DNA from: Neobacillus driksii
GTDB lineage: Bacteria; Bacillota; Bacilli; Bacillales; Cytobacillaceae
Reading direction: 5' to 3'
Assembly: GCF_013409995.1 (NCBI RefSeq)
Contig: NZ_JACCBX010000013.1
Coordinates: 62,001-126,000 of the forward strand
Length of the DNA stretch: 64,000 nucleotides
Shown: positions 7,651 through 14,764 of the stretch, in pieces
Position numbering within the stretch: position 1 is the first letter of the stretch
How the letters are laid out: each line of letters starts with the position of its first letter
The notes under the pieces: model-generated
The model's database searches: none
Seen by the model: only the letters and a program-made list of their open reading frames with translations
Told to the model about the DNA's origin: nothing
Program-made: the position numbers and the translations under genes

Positions 7651-9339
7651 TTACCAAGTCTTAAACGGTGGTGACCCTGGAGGTGCGTTAACGATAAATT
7701 CTGTAAGTGGTATTACATATGCCATTGCTACTACGATAAGCATAACTACAATCCAAATTCCCCAGCGCTCTGTTAAATAAGGTGTTTTTGTTGCATTATC
7801 CTCTTCCTCAGCAATCGGGAATTCTGTTTCACCTTTTGGTGCAAAGAACATCATATTGAAAACGGCGTACACTTGAAGAATAACACCGACAATTAACAAC
7901 GTACCGCCAACTGCTAACAACATCAAGTATGGGTCCCAGCCCAAAGCTGTTGCATGGTCGCCATAAGTTGTGTAAGAAGTTCTTCTTGGTGAACCAAGCA
8001 AACCAACGTAGTGCATAGCACCAGACATACAGATCATACCAATAGTCCAAATCCATGTTTGGATAACACCTAATCGATTGATTTGCGGCGTTAATACACG
8101 GTTTGAAATAAATGGAACTAACCAGTAACTGATTCCAAAGAATGTCATAACCACTGACATACCTAATGTTAAGTGGAAATGTCCAACAATCCACATGGTG
8201 TTATGAACTACTTGATCTAGTTGATTTGTGCTTTGTGCAATACCGCCAGCCCCAGCTGGAATGAAGGAAAGCATGGCAATAAATGGTGCTAGGAACCGTA
8301 CATCGCCCCAAGGCATCTTCTTCCACCAGCCAATTAAACCTTTACCGCCTTTTCTTCTAGCCGTACGCTCAAATACCGCAAATAGTGCAAAAGCTGTCAT
8401 GAGTGATGGGAAACCAATGGCCAAACTCATAAATACGTGCATGAATTTAACGACTGCATTAATACCTGGATCAATGATTTGGTGATGGAATCCCCCAGTA
8501 ATATTCATAATAACGAGAGCGATAACAACCACACGTGTTAATAAATCACTCCAGCGCTTTCCGCCGATAATTTTTGGTACCACTACATACCATGCAGATA
8601 CAGCTGTTAAATACCAGATATTAACCAATGTGTGTCCAAAAGCCCAAAACAGTGTACGAGCGACCATGACATTGATTGTGTCTACCCAGCCAAATACCCA
8701 TGGGATAATCATAAATAATACTTCTACAGCCACGAACATTAGAGCGAAAAATAATAGAACGAATACACCCGTTGCAAAGTAAGAAAGGATTGGAACGTGT
8801 TGTCCTTTATGATTTTTTCTCCAATTTGCTACTTGAATAAATGCCCCAATACAACACAACCAAACACCAACTACAATTAATGCTAAACCAATATAAAATA
8901 CAGGATGAGCAGCCATCGGAGGATAGAAGGTATACATAACCGATGCTTCATTCATTAAGATTGGAATGACAGCTAATACAAATCCTACAAGCTTAACGTA
9001 GAAACCAATCCAGGCAAGCTTTCTTACTTTTGGAAGAAGCCCCCCTAAATTATGAGAAAGTGCTGCATAAAAGTATCCAATCGTAAAGAATGCTGTTAAC
9101 ACGAGGATTAGCAATAACCCATGTGCAGTCAATACTTGATAATAATTAAACCAAGTTGGTAGCTCTAACAATCCTGCTCTGTTTAAACCTTGTAATAATC
9201 CTAAAAATCCACCAACTAATAATGCGATAAATGCTACAGCTATATATGATTTCGATAATTTTGCATCCTCTGTGTAGAATCCCAACATCTTATTTGTCTT
9301 CTCTTTAAAACCGGCTATTAAATCTGCTTCCATTTTCAT
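7651..9339 (-). CDS. Heme-copper oxidoreductase subunit I, ba3-like; probable CuA nitric oxide reductase (annotated by homology as b(o/a)3 cytochrome c oxidase)
   Basis: 562 residues with about 13 transmembrane helices. The metal ligands are present: His73 and His389 (low-spin heme), His387 (high-spin heme) in GHFHL, and His236, His285 and His286 (CuB) in FGHTLVN and GFHHQIIDP. In Thermus ba3 oxidase the first CuB His (233) is cross-linked to Tyr237 four residues later. Here that position is Asn240, and the K-channel Tyr244 position is Val247, while the Tyr248 position is kept (Tyr251). Loss of the cross-linked Tyr is a hallmark of nitric oxide-reducing members of this branch, such as the CuA-NOR type of Bacillus azotoformans. 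The alignment is by eye. The gene follows subunit II by 13 bp after GGGGGGA. Confidence 0.88.
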   Translation of the reverse strand: MKMEADLIAGFKEKTNKMLGFYTEDAKLSKSYIAVAFIALLVGGFLGLLQGLNRAGLLELPTWFNYYQVLTAHGLLLILVLTAFFTIGYFYAALSHNLGGLLPKVRKLAWIGFYVKLVGFVLAVIPILMNEASVMYTFYPPMAAHPVFYIGLALIVVGVWLCCIGAFIQVANWRKNHKGQHVPILSYFATGVFVLLFFALMFVAVEVLFMIIPWVFGWVDTINVMVARTLFWAFGHTLVNIWYLTAVSAWYVVVPKIIGGKRWSDLLTRVVVIALVIMNITGGFHHQIIDPGINAVVKFMHVFMSLAIGFPSLMTAFALFAVFERTARRKGGKGLIGWWKKMPWGDVRFLAPFIAMLSFIPAGAGGIAQSTNQLDQVVHNTMWIVGHFHLTLGMSVVMTFFGISYWLVPFISNRVLTPQINRLGVIQTWIWTIGMICMSGAMHYVGLLGSPRRTSYTTYGDHATALGWDPYLMLLAVGGTLLIVGVILQVYAVFNMMFFAPKGETEFPIAEEEDNATKTPYLTERWGIWIVVMLIVVAMAYVIPLTEFIVNAPPGSPPFKTW

Positions 9340-9352
9340 CTGCTATCCCCCC

Positions 9353-9820
9353 TTATTTAACCGTAATCGTTGTACTCATTAATTGGTGACCGGCACCACA
9401 ATATTCATTACAGATAACTAAATAACTTCCTGGCTTATCAAATGTTTGGGTGATTTTTTGAATATGCCCTGGCATAACCATTGCATTAATATTTGTTCCA
9501 GCAACTTCAAATCCGTGGACAACATCCTTTGAAGTCATAATAAACGTAACTTTTGCTCCTGCTGGTATTTCAATGTTATTTGGATTGAAACCAAACGCTT
9601 GTAGAGTCATAACAACTTCATATTCATTGTCACCAATTTTTTTAACACCTGGATTATCAAATGGTGCCGTTTGATCCACCTTTTGCGGGTCGATTGTTTC
9701 CATATTACTTGGCGGTCCCATTTCTAGTGCAAAAGCTTGGTAACCTGTGATTAACATGAACCCCATGATGATACCAAAACTTATCGTAAGCCAAATTTTT
9801 TCATCAAGATGCATTTTCAT
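9353..9820 (-). CDS. CuA-bearing subunit II of the ba3-like reductase
   Basis: 155 residues: one N-terminal transmembrane helix (about 8-32) and an extracytoplasmic cupredoxin domain. The CuA ligands are visible: the His in DVVHGF (102), then CNEYCGAGHQLM giving Cys137, Cys141, His145 and Met148. GTNINAMVMPG is the segment typical of ba3-type subunit II. It has no cytochrome c domain, so an external small cytochrome c should be the electron donor. It sits between subunit IIa (13 bp) and subunit I (13 bp) in one operon. Confidence 0.92.
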   Translation of the reverse strand: MKMHLDEKIWLTISFGIIMGFMLITGYQAFALEMGPPSNMETIDPQKVDQTAPFDNPGVKKIGDNEYEVVMTLQAFGFNPNNIEIPAGAKVTFIMTSKDVVHGFEVAGTNINAMVMPGHIQKITQTFDKPGSYLVICNEYCGAGHQLMSTTITVK

Positions 9821-9833
9821 CTCTCTATCCCCC

Positions 9834-9980
9834 TTATATTCTGGCCATATAAAGACCGTATAGAACTATATACGTAGCAACAATCACGAGTCCAACCACT
9901 GTTACAGAAATCCATGTTCCTTTTAGAGGTGCTTCCTGCTCTTGTTTTTTACCTTTATGAGTGACCTTTGTAGATGCCAT
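9834..9980 (-). CDS. Small subunit IIa of the ba3-like reductase (48 residues)
   Basis: A 48-residue protein with a charged N-terminus (residues 1-20, KGKKQEQE) and a single transmembrane helix at about 22-45 ending in YGLYMARI. The start ATG (9978-9980) follows AAGGGGG. Its size, single helix and position ahead of subunit II match the subunit IIa (CoxIIa/CbaD type) of ba3 oxidases, which completes the helix missing from the short subunit II. It is the first gene of the operon, directly behind the Fnr-like promoter. Confidence 0.8.
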   Translation of the reverse strand: MASTKVTHKGKKQEQEAPLKGTWISVTVVGLVIVATYIVLYGLYMARI

Positions 9981-10015
9981 CGAAAAATCAACCCCCTTAA
10001 TTTGTTCTTACCTTT

Positions 10016-10058
10016 ATAATAATTGCGAGTCATTCTCAATGTAGTGAACTGAATCACG
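10016..10058 (-). promoter_or_regulatory. Candidate class II Fnr-dependent promoter of the reductase operon
   Basis: On the minus strand CGTGA-TTCAGT-TCACT (10043-10058) matches the Bacillus Fnr consensus TGTGA-N6-TCACT at 9 of 10 fixed bases. A -10 box TATTAT (10016-10021) is placed so that the dyad centre (10050.5) falls at -41.5 from the implied start at 10009, the classical position for Fnr activation. No good -35 is present, as expected. Confidence 0.65.
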
Positions 10059-10076
10059 GGCGCAGGTTATTTTTAT

Positions 10077-10126
10077 AAAAAAAAACTGTCCCTCAAGTTG
10101 CACTGTATGCAACTCAAAGGACAGTT
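10077..10126 (-). terminator. Terminator of ctaB
   Basis: A long hairpin: AACTGTCC / GGACAGTT at the base and GAGTTGCA / TGCAACT above, followed on the minus strand by nine T residues. It isolates ctaB from the reductase operon. Confidence 0.9.
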
Positions 10127-10139
10127 CATTTTTTGATTC

Positions 10140-11057
10140 CTAAATAGTAACAATAACCACTAGTAAAAAAAGAATCGTTATATAATTTACGGAATATAAA
10201 AAGACCACATGTGCCCACTTTAAATCGTTCTTAGTGAAAAATCCACCGATACTCACAGCTAACCACCCTATATTAAATAGAGTTGCAAGTACAATAAAAG
10301 CTGTACCAAGAGGTGCTAAAAAAAACGGTAAAGGCAGCAAACAAGCTACATAGACGACTATTTGCACTTTTGTTACGGCAAACCCGCGTACCACTGGAAG
10401 CATCGCTACACCAGCAGCGCTATATTCTTTACATTTCTTCATAGCAATCGCAAAAGTATGCGGCATTTGAAAAATAAATAAGATCAGAAATAATACAATA
10501 GGAACGATGTGCAAGTTTGACTCAATCGCTGTCCAACCGATTAACGGTGTTACAGCCCCTGACACACTGCCAATTATTGTATTAAATGTATATCTTCGTT
10601 TCGACCACATGGTATATAAAAATACATAAGTGAACCAACCAATAAATCCATAAATGGTCGCCTCAACAGTGGTTAAAAGTAAAAGGATAAACCCAATTAT
10701 TGTAGAGATAACTCCCATCAATAAGACTACTTTTAGTGGGATATTTCCTGTAACAGTTGGACGATTTTTTGTTCTTTCCATGACTGTATCAATATCAACA
10801 TCATACCAATTATTGAGAATAAGTGCTCCGGCCATAACCATTGTGCTGCCGATGATTGTTAATAGGAATAATCCCCAGTAATCAGCAAAGGATTGTCCCG
10901 TAAAATGAAGCGCTACCCAGAACCCTGAAAAGACAGGCAGAACATTAGCTGCCAAAACACCTGCCTTTAAGAGTGCCTTTAGATCTTTAATTAATATAGA
11001 AGCACTTAATAAGGGTGTTTTCCTGTTGTTAGTAGAAGGTATTTCGTTTTTATTCAT
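10140..11057 (-). CDS. ctaB: Protoheme IX farnesyltransferase (heme O synthase)
   Basis: 305 residues, UbiA-superfamily integral membrane prenyltransferase with about nine helices. The first Asp-rich motif is NNWYDVDIDTVMERT (N-x3-D-x3-D pattern), and the second loop region contains KCKEYSAAGVAMLP. It farnesylates heme B to heme O. The start follows GGGAGGT. There is no ctaA or caa3 operon next to it, so this is probably an accessory copy dedicated to the neighbouring heme-copper enzyme. It has its own Fnr-like promoter and a strong terminator. If the enzyme is a b-type nitric oxide reductase, the reason for a heme O synthase here would need explaining. Confidence 0.92.
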   Translation of the reverse strand: MNKNEIPSTNNRKTPLLSASILIKDLKALLKAGVLAANVLPVFSGFWVALHFTGQSFADYWGLFLLTIIGSTMVMAGALILNNWYDVDIDTVMERTKNRPTVTGNIPLKVVLLMGVISTIIGFILLLLTTVEATIYGFIGWFTYVFLYTMWSKRRYTFNTIIGSVSGAVTPLIGWTAIESNLHIVPIVLFLILFIFQMPHTFAIAMKKCKEYSAAGVAMLPVVRGFAVTKVQIVVYVACLLPLPFFLAPLGTAFIVLATLFNIGWLAVSIGGFFTKNDLKWAHVVFLYSVNYITILFLLVVIVTI

Positions 11058-11092
11058 TTAAATATACCTCCCTGCACAAATTCCTTCACCTT

Positions 11093-11135
11093 ATTAAAGC
11101 ATACTTCTTTACCCTTTTGCATGATTTGCATCACT
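11093..11135 (-). promoter_or_regulatory. Candidate Fnr-dependent promoter of ctaB
   Basis: On the minus strand AGTGA-TGCAAA-TCATG (11120-11135) matches the Fnr consensus at 7 of 10 positions. The -10 TTTAAT (11093-11098) again places the dyad centre (11127.5) at -41.5 of the implied start (11086). The geometry is identical to that of the reductase promoter. Confidence 0.5.
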
Positions 11136-11164
11136 TTTAGTTTTTATCATCCTCGCCAATATAC

Positions 11165-11197
11165 CAAAAACTGTGGGAACAAATTAATCTCCCACAG
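11165..11197 (-). terminator. Terminator of the hpt operon
   Basis: An 8-bp stem CTGTGGGA / TCCCACAG is followed on the minus strand by TTTTTGG. Confidence 0.88.
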
Positions 11198-11204
11198 CTT
11201 TTCT

Positions 11205-11435
11205 TTATTCCTCTTTACTTTCTTTCAATTCATCGATTAGTTGTTTTGTTCTTTTCGCATTTCCCTCAGCAAAGTTTTCGAGACGTTCCTTTAATTCATC
11301 ATCATCATGAATCCGCTCTGCTGTAATCAAATAAGTCCTCATTAATTCTTCTTCTACTTCGATCGAATGCTCAAGAATTTCTTCCAGGTTATTTTTTTCT
11401 ACTTCATGCTTTCCTTTAAAAATATTTGCAGTCAA
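11205..11435 (-). CDS. Small acidic all-helical protein of unknown function
   Basis: 76 residues, strongly charged, predicted as a helical pair; the pattern EEELMRTYLITAERIHDDDE vaguely recalls half of a ferritin-like fold, but no complete metal site is present. The start is TTG (11433-11435), 8 bp after AAAGGAGG. An ATG-CCT-TGA mini-frame overlaps the start. It lies 15 bp downstream of hpt and shares its terminator, so it is co-expressed with a purine salvage enzyme. No function can be assigned. Confidence 0.65.
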   Translation of the reverse strand: MTANIFKGKHEVEKNNLEEILEHSIEVEEELMRTYLITAERIHDDDELKERLENFAEGNAKRTKQLIDELKESKEE

Positions 11436-11450
11436 GGCATAGTACCTCCT

Positions 11451-11978
11451 TTAATATTCTTCCACAGTCGCAATATATGGTAAATTTCTATACCTTTGGG
11501 CATAATCTATGCCATAACCGACAATGAATTCATCAGGGATGACGAAACCAACATAATCCACAGGCAATTCAACTCGTCTTCTTTCAGGTTTGTCTAAGAG
11601 TGTGCAAATTTTAATTTGTTTTGGCTTATGCATGTTTAGATGGTCTCTTAAGAAATGCAATGTCAATCCACTGTCAATGATATCTTCAACCACAACAACA
11701 TTTTTATTCGTGATATCTTCATCAAGATCCTTTAATAGCTTTACCTTTCCGGTTGTTTCTGTTTGGTTGCTGTAGCTAGAAACTGAAATGAAATCAACGT
11801 TTATATGTCCTTTCATTTCACGGATCAAGTCTGCTGCGAATACAAACGATCCTTTTAACACAACGATTAACATGATTGCCTCATTGTTAAAATCTCTTTC
11901 AATCTCTTCGGCTAATTCTTTCACTCTTTGTTTTATTTTATCCTCCGAAATCATCGTATCTTTCACTCTGTATGCCAT
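11451..11978 (-). CDS. hpt: Hypoxanthine phosphoribosyltransferase
   Basis: 175 residues, full length for the family. The PRPP-binding loop is VVVVEDIIDSGLT (about residues 95-107), the flexible-loop segment is SVSSYSNQTE, and IPDEFIVGYGIDY near residues 148-160 is the conserved purine-contact region. It converts hypoxanthine or guanine plus PRPP to IMP or GMP. Bacilli usually keep hpt beside tilS and ftsH; that context is absent here, so this may be a second copy. The start ATG follows GGAAGG. It forms an operon with the small helical protein downstream. Confidence 0.9.
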   Translation of the reverse strand: MAYRVKDTMISEDKIKQRVKELAEEIERDFNNEAIMLIVVLKGSFVFAADLIREMKGHINVDFISVSSYSNQTETTGKVKLLKDLDEDITNKNVVVVEDIIDSGLTLHFLRDHLNMHKPKQIKICTLLDKPERRRVELPVDYVGFVIPDEFIVGYGIDYAQRYRNLPYIATVEEY

Positions 11979-12038
11979 GTTTACTACCTTCCTTCAAATA
12001 CATTCTAGACTACGTTAGTATTCCAAAAAACATCTATT

Positions 12039-12245
12039 AATAAGCGGAGATTTTCCGGTTAAATGCAGAATGGAGCTCGTTTCGGGGTATATAAGCGGAA
12101 ATTTTCCGACTATGCTAAGCAAAATCTCCTCTTTTTGAATTTTTCGTGCCAATAGGCGGAATCTCTCCGCCTATTTATGCCTTTTTTTATACTAATTATT
12201 AATTAAGCGGAATTTCTCCGTCTATTTATTAGCTTAGGTGCTTAA
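12039..12245. repeat. Dispersed composite repeat, copy 1 (four AGCGGA...TCCG modules)
   Basis: About 205 bp made of four imperfect palindromes of the type AAGCGGAAATTTTCCGCTT at about 12043, 12094, 12154 and 12206 (spacing 51, 60, 52 bp), joined by AT-rich linkers. A second copy in the same orientation, module for module, lies at 36447-36652. The right end enters the last codons of the vWA gene. It is not flanked by a transposase or obvious target duplication. Confidence 0.8.
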
Positions 12246-12855
12246 ACAAACCTGAACCCCCAACGATCTTGCTGCCCTGTCTTCTCTCCGAAACTTCTTC
12301 ACATACCATTTTATACATGCTTTCAACACCAACCCCTGTAGCTTCGAAGTTAAATGCATTTTGGCTATGAATTCCAAGATTATACGCTTCTCTTTCTGCA
12401 TCAATATTAGCACCGAGAAAAATGAACTCCCAGTTATATTTCTCCTGCTGGTGTTTAATCAACTCTTTCACCTTTTCATAGGTAAATTCCCGGCTAGCAT
12501 TCTCAAAACCATCTGTTGTAATCACAAAAATAACCTTTCCTGGTCGATTACCCTCATTTGTTTTTGATAATCGATAACCCACATCTAGAATCGTTTTTCC
12601 TATTGCATCAAGCAGAGCTGTACATCCTCTTACATAATATTCTTCCGCTGTCAGTTTCACTTTTTCTGCATCAGCGCCATTCCAAACGACTTCATATTGA
12701 TCATCAAACAGAACACCTGTAACCAATGTTTTACCTTCTAATTTTTTCTGATTGTCAATAAAGGCATTAAAGCCGCCAATCGTATCCCTTTCAAGCCCTC
12801 CCATAGAACCGCTTCGGTCAAGCAGAAATATAATTTCTGTTAAATTACTATTCAT
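12229..12855 (-). CDS. Stand-alone von Willebrand factor A domain protein
   Basis: 208 residues from the ATG at 12855, which has AAAGGA 8 bp upstream; an ATG at 12864 has no such site. A single cytoplasmic vWA domain has a complete MIDAS metal site: DRSGSMG (Asp13, Ser15, Ser17), a Thr in RGCTALLDA and an Asp in ITTDGFENAS. No signal peptide or membrane segment. vWA proteins of this kind act as metal-dependent protein-binding platforms, for example in tellurite-resistance-type (Ter) stress systems. It is divergent from a helix-turn-helix gene with 94 bp between starts, which suggests a functional pair. The last four codons (KHLS-stop) lie in the dispersed repeat. Confidence 0.82.
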   Translation of the reverse strand: MNSNLTEIIFLLDRSGSMGGLERDTIGGFNAFIDNQKKLEGKTLVTGVLFDDQYEVVWNGADAEKVKLTAEEYYVRGCTALLDAIGKTILDVGYRLSKTNEGNRPGKVIFVITTDGFENASREFTYEKVKELIKHQQEKYNWEFIFLGANIDAEREAYNLGIHSQNAFNFEATGVGVESMYKMVCEEVSERRQGSKIVGGSGLFKHLS

Positions 12856-12914
12856 CTCTATCATCCTTTCGAATTGTTTATACTATAATAATAGGTGAGT
12901 TCATTGATAATTTG

Positions 12915-12931
12915 GTCGCCTGGTAAGCGAC
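12915..12931. promoter_or_regulatory. Inverted repeat GTCGC-N7-GCGAC between the vWA and HTH genes
   Basis: A perfect 5-bp dyad with a 7-nt spacer lies about 20 bp before the start of the HTH gene, just upstream of its GGAGGT site. Its position suits an operator for autoregulation by the adjacent HTH protein. There is no experimental support. Confidence 0.35.
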
Positions 12932-12949
12932 ATTTTTGGAGGTAGGGCC

Positions 12950-13441
12950 ATGTTTAATCAAGGGCTTTTAGTAGAATTACAGTCTTATGTTGATACTCAC
13001 TTGCAACCAATTTTTCATGAATTGAAGCTATACAGCGCTGAAGAAAGAATAATTTCTGAGGAAATTCAAAATGTAGATTTAGAGGAATTTATTAAAATTA
13101 AACGTCAGCCCACTTTTAACCAGACTTTGTTTCGTTACATTGATAAAAAAGGGGCCAGTGACGCTGATATTTATAAACGCGCCGGAATGGACCGCAGACA
13201 TTTTTCAAAAATACGTTCCAACCCCGAGTACAAGCCAGGGAAAAATACCGTTATCGCCCTTGCGCTGGCACTTGAACTAACAAAAAAAGAAACAGATAAA
13301 CTATTAAGTTCCGCTGGTTACTCTTTATCTGACAGCGATACCTTTGATTTAGTCATTCAGTTCTGCCTCGAGAAAAAAATATATAATTTTTATGATATCA
13401 ATCAGGCGTTGGACTACTTTAGTTTAAATCCTTTGTTATAA
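12950..13441 (+). CDS. Helix-turn-helix protein paired with the vWA gene
   Basis: 163 residues. The N-terminal 60 residues are acidic and unrecognised. Residues about 65-130 form an XRE-like helix-turn-helix (DIYKRAGMDRRHFSKIRSNP, then GKNTVIALALALEL), followed by a conserved tail (KLLSSAGYSLSDSDTFDLVI ... YDINQALDYF). From memory, this domain with its distinctive tail also occurs beside macro-domain and vWA proteins in mobile and stress-response contexts. It may regulate the divergent vWA gene or act with it. The start ATG follows GGAGGT. A stem-loop spans its stop codon. Confidence 0.75.
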   Translation: MFNQGLLVELQSYVDTHLQPIFHELKLYSAEERIISEEIQNVDLEEFIKIKRQPTFNQTLFRYIDKKGASDADIYKRAGMDRRHFSKIRSNPEYKPGKNTVIALALALELTKKETDKLLSSAGYSLSDSDTFDLVIQFCLEKKIYNFYDINQALDYFSLNPLL

Positions 13442-13455
13442 AAAAGGATTTAAAC
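13422..13455 (+). other. Stem-loop across the stop codon of the HTH gene
   Basis: GTTTAAATCC (13422-13431) pairs perfectly with GGATTTAAAC (13446-13455), extended by CCTTT / AAAGG. It lacks a T run, so it may protect the 3' end or terminate weakly. Confidence 0.5.
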
Positions 13456-13521
13456 AGTCTAATATCGAATTAATCGGATAGAATGGAATTTGTACATAGC
13501 CATTTAAGAGGAGCGAAGAAT

Positions 13522-13950
13522 ATGCCAGTAAATGTTTATCTAGTTTTTAATGGTAATACCCGTGAAGCAGTAGAATTTTATGCAAAAGTTTTTAAAACTG
13601 AAGCACCTCAAATGATGACCTTTGGTGATCAACCGCAGCATCCTGATTACCCTATGCCAGAGGAAGCAAAAAATCTAATTATGCACACTCGACTGAATAT
13701 CGACGGAAGTACGGTTATGTTCTCTGACAATTTCCCTGGATCACCATTTGTCGAAGGCAACAACGTGACACTAGCATTAGTAAGTAAAAATTTGGATGAT
13801 ATCCAATCTTGGTATGATCAGCTAAAAGAAGGCGGAAAAGTTACGATGGAACTGCAAGAAACCTTCTGGGCGAAACTATATGGACAGGTAACAGATAAAT
13901 TCGGTATTCACTGGCAGATTAGCCATGATACCGGAGAATATGGGAGTTAA
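13522..13950 (+). CDS. VOC family (PhnB-like) protein
   Basis: 142 residues from the ATG at 13522, which has AAGAGGAG 8 bp upstream; an in-frame ATG at 13483 has no such site. It shows the PhnB/glyoxalase-like beta-alpha-beta repeats: VYLVFNGNTREAVEFYAKVF at the N-terminus, LALVSKNLDDIQSWYDQL in the middle, and FGIHWQISHD at the end. Family knowledge: vicinal-oxygen-chelate fold proteins include dioxygenases, isomerases and antibiotic-binding proteins. The usual metal ligands are not clear here, so the function is unknown. It is monocistronic with its own terminator. Confidence 0.82.
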   Translation: MPVNVYLVFNGNTREAVEFYAKVFKTEAPQMMTFGDQPQHPDYPMPEEAKNLIMHTRLNIDGSTVMFSDNFPGSPFVEGNNVTLALVSKNLDDIQSWYDQLKEGGKVTMELQETFWAKLYGQVTDKFGIHWQISHDTGEYGS

Positions 13951-13960
13951 TTTTTCATAT

Positions 13961-14000
13961 AAAAAGGATACAGCCTTTTATTAAAGACTGTATCCTTTTT
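13961..14000. terminator. Bidirectional terminator
   Basis: A perfect 13-bp stem AAAAAGGATACAG / CTGTATCCTTTTT between convergent genes gives a T run on both strands. Confidence 0.92.
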
Positions 14001-14002
14001 GC

Positions 14003-14749
14003 TTATTTCAGGCTTCTGCTTAAGAAGGCCTTTGTCCGTTCATTCTGAGGATTTGTAAAAAATTCTGAAGGGTGTCCCGTTTCAATAATTTCACCGTTAT
14101 CCATGAATATCACCCGATTCGCTACTTCCCTAGCAAAGCCCATTTCATGTGTAACAACGATCATCGTCATTTGCTCTTGTGCCAGTGCCTTTATGACCTC
14201 AAGTACCTCTCCCGTCAATTCAGGATCCAATGCTGAAGTCGGTTCATCAAATAATAAAATTTCAGGATTCATCATCAATGCTCTTGCAATTGCCACCCTT
14301 TGTTTTTGACCGCCTGATAGATTTGCAGGGTAGGCATTTGCGTGACCTGAAAGACCAATCTTTCTTAACAATTCTGTACTTCTTTGCTGAATAGCAGCAA
14401 CTGGCTCGTTCTTTACCAATTTAGGAGGCAGTTCTAGATTTTCCTTAACCGTCAGGTGTGGGAATAGATTAAAATGCTGAAAGACCATACCCATTTTAGA
14501 GGTAATCTTTTTGATTTCCTGCGGTTTTGCGTAGACTCCATCTTTAACAAAAGCCTCTCCAGCAATCGTAATGCTTCCTGCATTTATTTCCTCCAAGTGA
14601 ACTAAGCTGCGGAGCATTGTACTTTTCCCCGAACCAGATGGGCCAATTACCGCTATTACATCGTTTTTATTTACATCGAATGTTATCTGTTTTAGTACAT
14701 CCAGCTTGCCAAACGATTTCTTCAGGTTGGATATTTCAATGATTGCCAC
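14003..14749 (-). CDS. Polar amino acid ABC importer, ATPase
   Basis: 248 residues from the GTG at 14749, which is 9 bp after AAGGA; a TTG at 14758 has no spacing to that site. A single nucleotide-binding domain carries Walker A GPSGSGKST, signature LSGGQKQRVAIARA, Walker B ILLFDEPTSALD and the switch His in VVTHEMGFA. It belongs to the GlnQ/HisP-type family. It is the last gene of an SBP-permease-ATPase operon and energises uptake of a polar amino acid. The exact substrate cannot be read from sequence. Confidence 0.9.
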   Translation of the reverse strand: MAIIEISNLKKSFGKLDVLKQITFDVNKNDVIAVIGPSGSGKSTMLRSLVHLEEINAGSITIAGEAFVKDGVYAKPQEIKKITSKMGMVFQHFNLFPHLTVKENLELPPKLVKNEPVAAIQQRSTELLRKIGLSGHANAYPANLSGGQKQRVAIARALMMNPEILLFDEPTSALDPELTGEVLEVIKALAQEQMTMIVVTHEMGFAREVANRVIFMDNGEIIETGHPSEFFTNPQNERTKAFLSRSLK

Positions 14750-14764
14750 AATTACCAATCCTTC

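Noticed and set aside
10024..10038. Fur-box-like TGCGAGT-C-ATTCTCA overlapping the reductase promoter
   Set aside because: Only about 10 of 14 consensus positions match, and the better explained signal in the same region is the Fnr-like dyad with correct -10 spacing.
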